From Hymenobacter volaticus (GTDB lineage: Bacteria > Bacteroidota > Bacteroidia > Cytophagales > Hymenobacteraceae): a DNA stretch of 64,000 bases. The notes under the pieces were generated by a model. That model did not search any database. It was not told the DNA's origin and saw nothing but the letters and a program-made list of their open reading frames with translations. The stretch covers positions 2,519,501-2,583,500 of the forward strand of contig NZ_CP095061.1 in the NCBI RefSeq assembly GCF_022921055.1, given 5' to 3'. Made by a program: the position numbers and the translations under genes. Shown here one piece after another: positions 9,318 to 19,273 of the stretch; the first letter of the stretch is position 1; each line of letters opens with the position of its first letter.

Positions 9318-10331
9318 CTAAGCGCCGAGATACTTCCGCAGCTCGGCGGCGGCCTGCCGAATGTGAGACTTCACTTGCGGCAATTCGGCCAGGCCATTGA
9401 GCAAGCCGAAATCGTGAATCATGCCGTTGTAGCGCACGGTCGTGACGGTCACGCCAGCCTCGTCGAGCTTACGGCCGTAGGCTTCGCCCTCGTCGCGTAG
9501 CACATCGGCTTCGGCTACTTGAATGAGAGCGGGCGGCAAACCTTGCAGTTGCTCTAAAGTGGCATTCAGCGGGGAGGCATAAATTTGCGCCCGCTCCGCG
9601 GGGTCGGTGGTGTAGAGGTCATACATCCACTTCATCAGCGAAGTGGTCAGGAACCGGTCCTGGCCGTAGCGCTGGTAGGATTCCGTATCGAAGTTGGCAT
9701 CCACGATAGGCCAAAACAGAACCTGGAGCTTGATGTGCGGGCCGCCCTTCTCTTTAGCTTGCAGGCAGGTAACGGTGGTCATGTTGCCGCCCACACTGTT
9801 GCCTACCACGGCCAGGTTTTTACCGTCGACGTTGATGTCGGTGCCGTGCTCGGCTACCCACTTGGTGGCGGCGTAGATTTCATGAATGGCCTGCGGATAC
9901 TGCGCATCTGGCGTGGGCGTGTAGTTCACAAACACTGCCGCGTAACCCGACTCTACTACCAGGTCGCGCACCAAGCGCTGGTGAGTGGGGAAGTCGCCGA
10001 GCACCCAACCGCCCCCGTGAATGAAGACGAACACAGGTAGCACCGTATCGGCAGTACCCGTGGGGCGCACGATGTGCAGCGGCACCGTGTAGCCGTCCTG
10101 CTCAATGGTTTTCTCGGCTACTTCGATGCCTGATAAATCGACCTGCACCGACGCCTGCGCACCGACCAGCACCTGGCGGGCGTCAACCGGCGACAGAGTT
10201 TCTAGGGGTGGCCCGCCCGCGCCGTTTAGAGCTGCCAGAAACGTTTTTACTTCCCGCGAAATAGCTGGGTCGGAGGCGACGGGTAAGGCGACGGATACTT
10301 GGTAGGGCGCTTCGGAAGTTGTGCTACTCAT
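9318..10331 (-). CDS. Alpha/beta hydrolase, hormone-sensitive-lipase (HSL) family
   Basis: 337-residue esterase/lipase-like enzyme. The HSL oxyanion motif HGGGW (residues 105-109) and nucleophile elbow GNSVGG with Ser179 (usually GDSAGG) are visible; the Asp lies in EADVLRDEG and the His in GMIHDFGLL. The ATG at 10329-10331 is preferred to an upstream in-frame start, because the region before it (10401-10431) carries a promoter-like TTTTG-N18-TACGTTTG. It would hydrolyse short-chain or aromatic esters; the substrate is unknown. It precedes another hydrolase gene on the same strand. Confidence 0.9.
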   Translation of the reverse strand: MSSTTSEAPYQVSVALPVASDPAISREVKTFLAALNGAGGPPLETLSPVDARQVLVGAQASVQVDLSGIEVAEKTIEQDGYTVPLHIVRPTGTADTVLPVFVFIHGGGWVLGDFPTHQRLVRDLVVESGYAAVFVNYTPTPDAQYPQAIHEIYAATKWVAEHGTDINVDGKNLAVVGNSVGGNMTTVTCLQAKEKGGPHIKLQVLFWPIVDANFDTESYQRYGQDRFLTTSLMKWMYDLYTTDPAERAQIYASPLNATLEQLQGLPPALIQVAEADVLRDEGEAYGRKLDEAGVTVTTVRYNGMIHDFGLLNGLAELPQVKSHIRQAAAELRKYLGA

Positions 10332-10400
10332 GGCGTTGAGGCGTAAAAATGACGTCGATGCTCCCGTTCGGGAGACAGGCGGAGTGCCTGATTGACGGCA

Positions 10401-10431
10401 CAAACGTAGCGGGCACCACTGCCCGGCAAAA
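10401..10431 (-). promoter_or_regulatory. Bacteroidota-type promoter for the HSL-family hydrolase
   Basis: Reading the minus strand, TTTTG at 10431-10427 is followed after 18 nt by TACGTTTG at 10408-10401, fitting the -33 TTG / -7 TAnnTTTG pattern, about 70 bases before the ATG. Confidence 0.5.
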
Positions 10432-10543
10432 GGTATAAATCATGCATTCCGTGGTATTTTTTGTGCATCGGCTGCTGCTCTGCAAAACAGGCCATTCCAA
10501 GAGGCAGTACCTTGCAGGGGCTTTGCCACCACACCCTTGTTAT

Positions 10544-12787
10544 ATGAAGCGTCTGCTGCTGTTGCTGCTTTGCGGGTTCTGGTTTACCAGCCAAGCCGAA
10601 CCGCTGTATCCACTGCTTGACAGCGCCGCGGTGGCTAGATTGTACACGCAGTTGCGCCAGAGCCAACCCGATACCAACCGCGTGCAGCTTCTGCTACAAT
10701 TGGGTACCGATGTGCTAGACCGGAGCGAAGAGCTTGACGTCGATTTCAAACCAGCTTGGAGCTTTTATCGGCAGGCCCAAGCCCTAAGCGCGACGCTCCA
10801 CTACCAAACCGGGCTCATCAGCTGCCTTTATATGCGGGGCCGGCTGCAAAGCATTGCTTCCGCCGATACCAGCGGGCTCTCTAGTATCCGGCGGGGCATC
10901 AAGCTCAGCCAACAGCAACACCGTTCACGCTTGGAGGCATTGGGTTGGTTTCACCTCGGCAATTCCTACCCCCGCGTAGCCTACTACCTCCCGTTGAGCA
11001 TTGCCTGCTTCCAGCGGGCTGGCAACTTATATCGGCAACTTGGCCGCCGGGGCGAAACAGCCTACATGCTCAAGCAAGTGGCCGATATGCACCTGTTGCA
11101 AGGCAACTCGGTGCAGGCGCTGAAAGAATTGGAGCAGGTAGTACCGTTGTACAAGGCGGCAGGCTACCGTAAGCTGCATTACTCCTACGACCTGTTGCTG
11201 GCGGCCAACCGGCAGCTGGGCAACTACAAAGAGGCGCTACGCTACGGTCTGGCTACCATCGAGACTGCGCAAGCCACCCACGACACCATTTCTATTGAGG
11301 GGTTCTACTCGAGGGTGGCCGCCCTCTACAACGAGCTGGAGGAACCCGATAAGGCCCTCCACTACTACCAGAAAGCGTTGCGCAACAATCAATTGACGCA
11401 TTCCTCCGAGGTGGCAACGGCGGGTGACATTGCCAACGTCCTGGTCAAGCAGGGAAAGCCTCAGCAGGCCCTCAACTTTTATCTGCGCACCACCAAGGGC
11501 AAAACGGGCCTTGAGCAGAGGGCCCATGCCCAGCGTTTGGCCACCTTGTATGTGGCCCTAAAGCAGTACCCGCAGGCGGAGCAGCAGTATGCAAAAGTAC
11601 TGGCGCTGTCGAAAAGCAAGCCGACCAGCGACATGAGCCGCATGTACCTCAACCAGACACTAGGGCAGTTTTACTTGCTTACCAAGCAGCACAGCAAGGC
11701 CCGCTGGTATTTTCAGCAGGCCCTTCAGGAAAGTGAGCATAGCGGCTTTCTGGTCGGAACGTCGCGTCTGCATCTGCTCTTGTTCCGCGTTGATTCCGCT
11801 CAGGGCAACTTCCCGGCCGCCATTGCGCATTACCAGCGCTACAAGCTGCTGACCGACTCGGTGTTTAATGAAAAGAAAAACAAGCAGCTGGCAAGCCTGG
11901 AAATTCAATACGACACGCGCAAAAAGGAGCAGAACATTGCCTTGCTCACCAAACAAACCCAGGTGCAGCAAGCGCGCCTCCGCCAACGCGAGTTTCAGCG
12001 CAATGCCTTACTTGTTGGAGCCGTGCTGCTGACACTGGTGCTGGGGTTGGGCTATAACCGCTACCGGCTCAAGCAGCGCAGCAACCAGCTTCTGGAAGAG
12101 AAGCAAGCGGAAATCAATCAGCAAAATCAGGCGCTTCAGCACTTGTTGAAAGAGAAAGACTGGATGCTTAAAGAGATTCACCACCGCGTCAAAAACAACC
12201 TGGAGATGATCAACAGCTTGTTGGAAACGCAGTCGGATTATTTGCGCGATCCTGCGGCGGTGGCAGCCCTGCGGGAAGGCCAAAATCGAGTGCATGCCAT
12301 GGCCCTGATCCACCAAAAGCTCTACCAAGCCAACAACCTGACCTTGGTGGATATGCAAGGCTACATCCGCCAAATCGCGGAACACTTGCTGGACTCGTTT
12401 GACTGCCAGGAAACCGTGCAGGTGCAGCTAGCAGTAGATCCGGTCGAGTTGGAAGTAACGCTGGTGACTCCGCTGGGTTTGATTATCAACGAAGCCCTGA
12501 CCAATGCACTCAAGTATGCGTTTCCAAACCAGCAGCCCGGCACGGTGGCAGTGGCGCTAGCAGCACTAGGGCAAGGACGATTTCGTTTAACCATCGAGGA
12601 CGATGGAGTGGGCTTTCCGGCGGGCTATGACCTGGAACACGGCTCCACAATGGGACTTACCATCATGCACGGGCTGAGCGAGCAACTAGATGGCACCTTA
12701 CGCATCACCCAGACCCGAGGCGTGCGCATCCGCCTTGATTTCGAGGCCATAACCAGCCCCACGCCCGCCAAGCCGGTTACAGTGTAA
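10544..12787 (+). CDS. TPR-containing sensor histidine kinase (HisKA_2/HATPase)
   Basis: 747 residues. A cleavable-looking signal peptide (MKRLLLLLLCGFWFTSQA) leads into a periplasmic TPR array (about 60-440), a coiled linker, one membrane helix near 487-505 (NALLVGAVLLTLVLGLGYN), and a cytoplasmic HisKA_2-type dimerisation domain with the phosphoacceptor region KEIHHRVKNNLEM (His546/547), then a HATPase with NEALTNALKYAF (N box) and DDGVGFP (G1 box). It probably senses a periplasmic or protein cue and phosphorylates a response regulator. The start ATG 10544 is chosen for the signal peptide. The sigma-54 regulator gene lies immediately downstream on the opposite strand, a likely but unproven partner. 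Confidence 0.9.
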   Translation: MKRLLLLLLCGFWFTSQAEPLYPLLDSAAVARLYTQLRQSQPDTNRVQLLLQLGTDVLDRSEELDVDFKPAWSFYRQAQALSATLHYQTGLISCLYMRGRLQSIASADTSGLSSIRRGIKLSQQQHRSRLEALGWFHLGNSYPRVAYYLPLSIACFQRAGNLYRQLGRRGETAYMLKQVADMHLLQGNSVQALKELEQVVPLYKAAGYRKLHYSYDLLLAANRQLGNYKEALRYGLATIETAQATHDTISIEGFYSRVAALYNELEEPDKALHYYQKALRNNQLTHSSEVATAGDIANVLVKQGKPQQALNFYLRTTKGKTGLEQRAHAQRLATLYVALKQYPQAEQQYAKVLALSKSKPTSDMSRMYLNQTLGQFYLLTKQHSKARWYFQQALQESEHSGFLVGTSRLHLLLFRVDSAQGNFPAAIAHYQRYKLLTDSVFNEKKNKQLASLEIQYDTRKKEQNIALLTKQTQVQQARLRQREFQRNALLVGAVLLTLVLGLGYNRYRLKQRSNQLLEEKQAEINQQNQALQHLLKEKDWMLKEIHHRVKNNLEMINSLLETQSDYLRDPAAVAALREGQNRVHAMALIHQKLYQANNLTLVDMQGYIRQIAEHLLDSFDCQETVQVQLAVDPVELEVTLVTPLGLIINEALTNALKYAFPNQQPGTVAVALAALGQGRFRLTIEDDGVGFPAGYDLEHGSTMGLTIMHGLSEQLDGTLRITQTRGVRIRLDFEAITSPTPAKPVTV

Positions 12788-12822
12788 GGCTCAACGCCCG
12801 TCTTTCTTTTAGTGTCTCCTGA

Positions 12823-15345
12823 TTACTTCATGGGGGTGATTTGGAGCTTTTTCATGCGCGACTCCAACGTAGTGGGCTTGAGATTTAGCAATTCTGCCGC
12901 CCCGCCCTGCCCGCGGATTCGGTTGTTGGATTGCGCTAGAGCCGCCAAGATTGTTTCGCGCATGGCTTCTTGCATCGGCTTTACGGTCCCGGTTGCAAAA
13001 GCCGAGGACGGTAGTGGGCTGGCTACGAGCGGTTCATTTAATTCGAGGGTCGTCGAGCGAGCCATGATAGCGGCTCGTTCGAGCACGTGTTCCAGTTCGC
13101 GGATATTGCCGGGCCAAGTGTACTGCTGCAGTTGCTGGCGCATGGCGTTCGAGAGCCCGGTGAGCGGCTTGCCCAGCTTTTTGCTGATTTTCTGCATGAA
13201 ATAAGCCGTAAGCGGCAAAATGTCTTCCGGCCGTTCGCGCAAGGGCGGTACCAGCACCGGAAACACGTTGAGCCGGTAGTAGAGGTCGGCGCGGAAACGG
13301 CCGGCAGCTACTTCCTCGTGTAAATTGCGGTTGGTGGCCGCAATAATGCGCACATCTACCACTATCGGGCCTTTGCCGCCAAGGCGCTCGATTTCCTTTT
13401 CCTGAATAACGCGTAGCAGCTTGGCCTGTAGTTCTAGGGGCAACTCCCCAATTTCGTCGAGGAAGATGGTGCTACCGTGGGCCAGCTCGAATTTGCCGAT
13501 GCGCTTGTCTGTGGCGCCGGTATAGCTACCTTTTTCGTGGCCAAACAACTCGGATTCAATCAACTGCGGAGGCAGCGCCGCGCAATTCACTTTCACCATC
13601 GTGCGCCCTTTGCGTTTCGACAGGTTGTGCACGGCCCGTGCAATCAGTTCTTTGCCCGTGCCCGTCTCGCCGGTTACCAGCACCGTATAATCGGTGGGAG
13701 CTACTTGAGCTATGCTGCCAAGCACGGCCAGTAGTGCCGGGCTGGTACCCACAATTTCCTCGAAATTGTGGCTGGTTTTGATTTCCTCGCTCAGGTAGGT
13801 TTTCTCTTGCTCTAGCTGTTCGCTCAATAGTTTGATGCGCTCGAAGGCCAGCAAATTTTCCAGCGCCAACGCCAGCTCGTAATTCAGGCTTTGCAAGGTT
13901 TGCAAGTCTTTCGGAGTGAAAGCATAGGCGGCCTTGCTCGCTACCACCAAGGCCGCCACCGTCTGCCCTTTGATGATAATGGGCACGTACATCGACGACT
14001 GCAATCCTAGTTGCGCTCCGTACAGTTGCGCCACCAAGTTTCTGCCCTGCACCTCAACCGCCTGCCGCCCCACGTTCAGGGTTGGCTGCACCAGCCAAGA
14101 CTCCATAGCCGCCACTTGTTGCTGCCACTCAAGCGGGGAAATGGTGGCCGGCAGCCTGATTTCATCTTCAGACAGAGGTACGTAAATGCCGTCCTTTTTT
14201 TGAACGGTTATGTCGAAAGGGGTGCCTCCTAGCACTCGTCCCACGCGGTAAACACTCAGCAAATCAATGCCAGGCAGCACGTCGTTGATGGCGGCGGCCA
14301 CTTGCGGGGCTATTTCTACCATGCTTTTACCGTTCTGAAACGCGCTGGCTAAGGCCAATTCCGCTGTTTTCAGCCGCCGCCGCGCGTCTATTTCTTCGCA
14401 GGCCAGCAGGTTATCGAGGGCCAAGGCAATCTGCGAAATAACTAGGCTAATGGCTTCGTAGTCGGCGGGCGAAAAGCCGTTGGAGTCGGTGCGGGCCAGC
14501 TGCAGATTCGTAAACGAGCGCCGTTTCAGCACCACAGGTAGTACCAGCAACGATTGCACGCCGAACGTATCGTGAATGGCCCGTGCCGTCAGGTACTTGG
14601 CGCACAATTCTTGGAAGGCTTCGCCTGTGAAAATGCCTGGCTGCTCGCCTAGCTGGTCGGGGGTTTCTTGCGTGAGTTTCTCCAACAGCTCATCGGAAGC
14701 ATTAGGGCCTAGCAGCACCGGCAAATGAATGCGCTCGAACGTACCCAAGGCTGTTTTGCGCAGCATCACCCAATAAAACGACTGCTCCTCGGGCAAGGCG
14801 ATGCGCAGGTTCAAAAAGGAAAAAGGCACCAGCTTATCGAGCTGGGCGGCAATGGCCAAGCTAAGTTGGTCACGGTCGTGCAGGGTGATGATGGCGTTGT
14901 TGACAGCCACTTGGATTTGCTGCTGCTGCCGCAGTTTAGCTTCCTCGCTGTGGGCGTGGCGGTATCGGGCAATTTCCAGCGTCGAGAGGACGTCTTTGGC
15001 GCGAAACGGCTTGTTGAGGAAGCCAAACGGCTGGGTCACTTTCGCCGCCTCTAGCACGCTATCCGACAAGTTAGCGGATAGAAAAACGAAGGGAATCTGC
15101 TGCTTGTTCAGCCACTGCGCCAGGTCGATGCCCGTCTGCTCTCCTTTTAAAAATACGTCCAACAGCACGATATCGGGGGTGGCCTGCGCTAGCAATAGCT
15201 GGGCTTCGGCCACCGTCTTGGCTAAGCCTGTAACCTGATAGCCGGCCTTAGTTAGAATGCGCCGCAAGTTGTTGGCAATCAGAAACTCATCTTCTACAAT
15301 TAGAATGCTGGCCGTAGTGGCGAGTTCATTATCAAATACAGCCAT
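12823..15345 (-). CDS. Sigma-54-dependent response regulator (REC-GAF-GAF-AAA+-Fis)
   Basis: 840 residues: receiver domain (10-125; phosphoacceptor Asp63 in VLLDVFLKG, Lys in FLNKPF), two GAF-like sensory domains (about 155-310 and 365-525), an AAA+ sigma-54 activator domain with Walker A GETGTGKE (about 553-560), Walker [10 protein letters not shown], and a sigma-54 contact loop GSYTGA where GAFTGA is usual, then a Fis-type HTH at the C-terminus ([17 protein letters not shown]). It would activate sigma-54 promoters after phosphorylation. The ATG at 15343-15345 starts the REC domain cleanly. It converges with the sensor kinase (36-base gap), which suggests but does not prove a two-component pair. 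Confidence 0.92.
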   Translation of the reverse strand: MAVFDNELATTASILIVEDEFLIANNLRRILTKAGYQVTGLAKTVAEAQLLLAQATPDIVLLDVFLKGEQTGIDLAQWLNKQQIPFVFLSANLSDSVLEAAKVTQPFGFLNKPFRAKDVLSTLEIARYRHAHSEEAKLRQQQQIQVAVNNAIITLHDRDQLSLAIAAQLDKLVPFSFLNLRIALPEEQSFYWVMLRKTALGTFERIHLPVLLGPNASDELLEKLTQETPDQLGEQPGIFTGEAFQELCAKYLTARAIHDTFGVQSLLVLPVVLKRRSFTNLQLARTDSNGFSPADYEAISLVISQIALALDNLLACEEIDARRRLKTAELALASAFQNGKSMVEIAPQVAAAINDVLPGIDLLSVYRVGRVLGGTPFDITVQKKDGIYVPLSEDEIRLPATISPLEWQQQVAAMESWLVQPTLNVGRQAVEVQGRNLVAQLYGAQLGLQSSMYVPIIIKGQTVAALVVASKAAYAFTPKDLQTLQSLNYELALALENLLAFERIKLLSEQLEQEKTYLSEEIKTSHNFEEIVGTSPALLAVLGSIAQVAPTDYTVLVTGETGTGKELIARAVHNLSKRKGRTMVKVNCAALPPQLIESELFGHEKGSYTGATDKRIGKFELAHGSTIFLDEIGELPLELQAKLLRVIQEKEIERLGGKGPIVVDVRIIAATNRNLHEEVAAGRFRADLYYRLNVFPVLVPPLRERPEDILPLTAYFMQKISKKLGKPLTGLSNAMRQQLQQYTWPGNIRELEHVLERAAIMARSTTLELNEPLVASPLPSSAFATGTVKPMQEAMRETILAALAQSNNRIRGQGGAAELLNLKPTTLESRMKKLQITPMK

Positions 15346-15617
15346 AGGACAACGAAATAGCCGATGCGAAGCTACGCGGATGACTTTTCTGCGAAGGTAC
15401 GATATGGCTCCTCGGACTCCGATACTGCCTCCGAAATATCGGAGGCTCCATTTGTTCGGAGCCGTTGTTGTAGTGTCACAAAAGCTATTATAACAGTTAA
15501 TAAATTGATTGTCAAATACATAATATTTATTCGATATTGCAAAATAGGTGGTGGCACTCCATTGGCTACTAGTTGGGCCCAGAACCAAGAAGTCGTTTAA
15601 TCCTTCACCACTTTTTT

Positions 15618-15923
15618 ATGAGATGCCACATTCAACATGAGCCCTTGGAAGTCGAGGAATTTGCGGCAAGTGCCCGGGCTAACTCGCGGCAACTGCGCAA
15701 CCACTTCGAACTCGTTAATATCAAGAAAGGCAGCGGCGACTGTGTTATCAATTGGCACCGCTTACGCTACCTGGCTGGTGGCGTATTTCTGCTAGGCCAG
15801 ATTGCCGATGAGTTGGCTCTTACCGACGTATGTCACTTGAATAAGCTGTTTAGAAAGCACTTCAGCACAACCTCTTCCAACTATCATCGTCACCTTTTGG
15901 CTCTGCCTACTGCGAGCGTATGA
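15618..15923 (+). pseudogene. Internally deleted AraC-family regulator remnant
   Basis: 101 residues. The first ~60 (EFAASARANSRQLRNHFELV, KGSGDCVIN, GGVFLLG) match the N-terminal cupin-like end of AraC regulators in this phylum. The last ~38 (IADELALTDVCHLNKLFRKHF) match the second helix-turn-helix of the AraC DNA-binding domain. The middle (most of the cupin, the linker and the first HTH, roughly 150-190 residues) is missing in frame. The product should not be a normal regulator. Its TGA overlaps the ATG of the next AraC gene (ATGA at 15920-15923). Either a decayed gene or a miniaturised protein; decay is more likely. Confidence 0.65.
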
Positions 15924-16804
15924 TAACGGCCCTCGACTTTCAAGACGCCAGCGCGCCGCTCTTGTTCGACCTCAGTCCGCTGGCTGCGCTACGGCAAGCG
16001 CCACCGCCGGCCGACCTGGCCACTCGCTGGCCGCAATACACACTGGTGCTGGTAGAGGAGGAGGGGTACCACGTCGGGCCGCTCTTAGCTGACAACCAAG
16101 TGCCTCGGACTTTGTATTTCGGGCGGCCCGGGCAGACCGCTCTGGAACTGGTGCCTAAGAGGGCCAAAGGGCAAGTGCTGCGCTTCACCGACGAGTTTGT
16201 GAGGCTGACCGGCACCGACCGGGAACTACTGCTGTTCCAGTTGTTTCATCAGGCCGCCGCGGAGCCGGTGCTCGTGCCCGACGAACAGGCAATGGAAATG
16301 GCTTTTCTGGTTGGCAGCCTGCAACGGCAGGCAGCTAGCGCGGCCATCTTGCGCGACGACCTGCTCCGCTCTTACCTCAAAACGCTGCTGCTGCACTGTA
16401 CCCGCCTCAGCCAGCAGCAACGCGGGGCAACTGGCAGCATGGTGCAGGCGGGGTTGTTTGGCCGTTTTCAGCAGCTACTAGAGCTCCACTACGCCCAATG
16501 GAAATCGGTAGCTGAGTATGCCGATCAGTTGCACGTGACGGCCAATCACCTCAGCGTCAGCATTCGTAAGGAAACCGGCCAGCCTGCCAGCGAGCATATT
16601 CGGCGGCGTATCATGCTGGAGGCAAAACGCTTGGTGTCACTGCGCGACGCCTCGCTGAAGGAAGTGGCCTATCAGCTCGGTTTCGAGGACGTAGCTCACT
16701 TCAGCAAGCTGTTCAAGCGCTGCACGGGCATTACGTTTTCGCACTTCAAAAAACAGATACAAGCGCAGTACAACTGCCCGCTGCCGAAGCTGATGATAGC
16801 CTAG
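15920..16804 (+). CDS. AraC-family transcriptional regulator
   Basis: 294 residues: an N-terminal effector/cupin-like domain (about 1-170) and a C-terminal AraC HTH pair (about 190-285) with SVAEYADQLHVTANHLS and the second-HTH signature LKEVAYQLGFEDVAHFSKLFKR. It likely controls an adjacent metabolic gene; the closest candidate is the SDR gene 147 bases downstream in the same direction. Its ATG overlaps the stop of the truncated AraC remnant. The effector is unknown. Confidence 0.9.
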   Translation: MITALDFQDASAPLLFDLSPLAALRQAPPPADLATRWPQYTLVLVEEEGYHVGPLLADNQVPRTLYFGRPGQTALELVPKRAKGQVLRFTDEFVRLTGTDRELLLFQLFHQAAAEPVLVPDEQAMEMAFLVGSLQRQAASAAILRDDLLRSYLKTLLLHCTRLSQQQRGATGSMVQAGLFGRFQQLLELHYAQWKSVAEYADQLHVTANHLSVSIRKETGQPASEHIRRRIMLEAKRLVSLRDASLKEVAYQLGFEDVAHFSKLFKRCTGITFSHFKKQIQAQYNCPLPKLMIA

Positions 16805-16951
16805 CTAGAGCTATTAGGCATGCTGAGCTTGCCGAAGCATCTCGCTTGAATCAATGAGTAAATGCTAGACGTTGCCATACGAGTGGCACGCTTCAGCTTC
16901 ACTCAGCAAGCTGTTTACCTGTTGCATTCACACACTAGAAAACGACGTTTC

Positions 16952-17740
16952 ATGGATTTAAAATTGCAGAATAAAACTGTCTTGGTTACGGCTTCCACTG
17001 GAGGCATCGGGTTGGAAATTGCCCGTTCCTTTGCTCGCGAGGGAGCCACCGTAATTATTAATGGCCGGACCGAGGACAGCGTAGCGCAAGCCACTGCCCA
17101 ACTGCGCGCCGATTTGCCCGAGGCGAAGTTGCTACCCCTGGCGGCCGACAACGGCACGGCCGAAGGCGGAGCCCGTACCATTGCCGAATACCCCGACGTG
17201 GACATACTCGTCAACAACCTGGGCATCTACGAAAACCACGACGTTTTCACCCTCACCGACGAAGACTGGCAACGTATATTTGACGTAAATATCCAAAGCG
17301 GAGTGCGGCTCTCGCGTCATTACCTGCCCGGCATGATTGCGCGCAACACGGGCCGCGTTCTGTTCATTTCCAGCGAAGCCGCCCTGACGGCTGCCGCTGA
17401 TATGGCCCCGTACAGTGCCACCAAGCTCATGCAGCTTTCTATTTCGCGCAGCTTAGCAGAGCGCACCCACGGCACCAACGTTACGGTGAATTCACTGTTG
17501 CCGGGCTCTACGCTTACGCCGGGCGTGCAGGAACTAGTCAAGAAAGTTTTCCCGGACGATGAGTTTGCCGTAGGTGAGCGGCGCTTTATGGCCGAAAACC
17601 GTCCTACGTCCATTATCGGCCGCCTGATTCGGCCCCAAGAAATTGCCGATTTTGCCGTATTTATATGCAGTGGCCTGGCCGGAGCCATCAACGGGGCCGC
17701 CTTGCGGGTAGATGGCGGCATTTATCGCAGCGCCGTGTAG
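16952..17740 (+). CDS. Short-chain dehydrogenase/reductase (SDR)
   Basis: 262 residues with the classical SDR NAD(P)-binding motif TASTGGIG (TGxxxGIG-like, with Ala replacing the first Gly), the NNLGIYE motif (NNAG equivalent) and a catalytic Ser (FISSEAAL) with YxxxK in YSATKLM. The NxxGG-like C-terminus GGIYRSAV is also usual. It reduces or oxidises an unidentified carbonyl/alcohol. The ATG at 16952 is preferred because it begins at MDLKLQNKTVLVT, the family start; longer open sequence upstream (from 16862) is not SDR-like. It follows the AraC gene and precedes a flavoprotein disulfide reductase. Confidence 0.92.
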   Translation: MDLKLQNKTVLVTASTGGIGLEIARSFAREGATVIINGRTEDSVAQATAQLRADLPEAKLLPLAADNGTAEGGARTIAEYPDVDILVNNLGIYENHDVFTLTDEDWQRIFDVNIQSGVRLSRHYLPGMIARNTGRVLFISSEAALTAAADMAPYSATKLMQLSISRSLAERTHGTNVTVNSLLPGSTLTPGVQELVKKVFPDDEFAVGERRFMAENRPTSIIGRLIRPQEIADFAVFICSGLAGAINGAALRVDGGIYRSAV

Positions 17741-17836
17741 CACAAGCAGGTGCCAATGTGTACTTTCCGCCCGGCCGAATGCGCGGCAGCTCGGAACGGC
17801 CGTTGGTCTAGTGTCACCTAAGCAAGGTTACTCGGT

Positions 17837-19243
17837 ATGAATCACTCTTTTGATGCGCTGATAATTGGAGCGGGCCAGGCGGGCCCATCATTAGCGGGGC
17901 GGCTAACGGCTGCCGGCTGGACGGTAGGCTTGGTAGAACGCAAAAACTTCGGCGGTACCTGCGTCAATACGGGGTGTACGCCCACCAAAGCCATGATTGC
18001 TAGCGCCAAAGCGGCGCACACCCTGCGCCAAGCGGCGAACTATGGTCTGGGCCCGGTGCCGGAATTTACGGTGAACTTAGCCCAGGTGAAAGCCCGCAAA
18101 GACAGCATTGTAGCTTCCTCGCGCGCTGGCTTGGAGAAGTGGCTGCAGCAAATGCCCAACTGCACCGTTTTCCGGGGCACGGCCCGCTTTCTGTCGCCAA
18201 CTACCATGCAAGTGGGCGACGAGGTGCTAGAGGCCAAGCACATTTTCCTGAACGTAGGCGGCCGGCCCGCCAGTCCGCCTTTGCCTGGCATAAGCGAAGT
18301 GCCCTATCTTACCAGCACCACCCTATTGGCGCTGGAAGAGCTGCCAACGCATTTGGTGATAGTGGGCGCGGGGGCGGTAGGGCTGGAGTTTGCGCAAATG
18401 TTTCGGCGGCTGGGGTCAGAGGTAACTATAGTCGAGCGGAGTCGGCGCCTACTGCCCCACGACGATGAGGATGTATCCGCCGCCGTAGCCGATATTCTGG
18501 CCGCGGAAGGCATCACGCTCCGGCTTGGGGCCGAATGCATTAGCCTAGGGCAGGAAGAAGGGCAGCCGGTGGTGCATGTTAGTTGCGAAGATGATCCGTC
18601 GCCGAGCCGCGGCTCTCACTTGCTGTTGGCCATGGGCCGCCAGCCCAACACTGATGATTTGGCGCTGGAAAAAGCCGGTTTGCAAGCCGATGCCCGCGGC
18701 TACTTGCCCGTTGATGAAGAACTGCGCACCGCCGTGCCGGGTATTTGGGCGCTAGGCGACTGCAACGGGCGGGGCGCCTTCACCCACACCGCCTACAACG
18801 ACTTCGAGATAGTAGCCGCCAACCTACTCGACCAAGGCCAGCGACGGCTCAGCGACCGGCTGCCCGCTTGGGCCGTCTACCTCGACCCACCCTACGCCAA
18901 AGTAGGTCTGACGGAAGCTGAAGTGCGCGCCGCCGGCACCCCGGCCCTGATGGGCAAGCGGCCCATGACTAAAGTCGGGCGAGCCGTGGAGAAAGGCGAA
19001 ACGCAAGGCTTTATGAAGGTACTGGTGCACGCTGAAACCGACCAGATTTTGGGCGCCAGCATTGTGGGCACCGGCGGCGACGAGGCCATTCACTGTATCA
19101 TTACGGCCATGTACGCACAGCAAACCGCCGCCTTCATGCGCCGCAACGTGTTTATTCACCCCACCGTGTCGGAGCTGATTCCCACTGTATTTGGGGAGTT
19201 GAAGCCGCTTGATACAACTGTTAAACCAGCCGCAGACAAATAG
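17837..19243 (+). CDS. Pyridine nucleotide-disulfide oxidoreductase, MerA-like
   Basis: 468-residue FAD flavoprotein of the lipoamide dehydrogenase/mercuric reductase group. Visible: FAD motif GAGQAGPSLA (12-21), redox-active disulfide CVNTGC (Cys42/Cys47), NAD(P) motif GAGAVGLEFAQ, the FAD-ribose Asp in WALGDCNGRG, and the C-terminal dimer-interface His-x4-Glu (HPTVSE). It has no N-terminal HMA domain and no C-terminal CysCys pair of true mercuric reductases, so mercury reduction is not supported; a general NAD(P)H-dependent reductase, possibly for quinones or thiols, is more likely. First gene of the redox-rich stretch 17.8-25.8 kb; it converges with the hydrolase at 19274. Confidence 0.9.
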   Translation: MNHSFDALIIGAGQAGPSLAGRLTAAGWTVGLVERKNFGGTCVNTGCTPTKAMIASAKAAHTLRQAANYGLGPVPEFTVNLAQVKARKDSIVASSRAGLEKWLQQMPNCTVFRGTARFLSPTTMQVGDEVLEAKHIFLNVGGRPASPPLPGISEVPYLTSTTLLALEELPTHLVIVGAGAVGLEFAQMFRRLGSEVTIVERSRRLLPHDDEDVSAAVADILAAEGITLRLGAECISLGQEEGQPVVHVSCEDDPSPSRGSHLLLAMGRQPNTDDLALEKAGLQADARGYLPVDEELRTAVPGIWALGDCNGRGAFTHTAYNDFEIVAANLLDQGQRRLSDRLPAWAVYLDPPYAKVGLTEAEVRAAGTPALMGKRPMTKVGRAVEKGETQGFMKVLVHAETDQILGASIVGTGGDEAIHCIITAMYAQQTAAFMRRNVFIHPTVSELIPTVFGELKPLDTTVKPAADK

Positions 19244-19273
19244 CCCGAACCAGCAAAGAGCGGCGCCGGTAAA

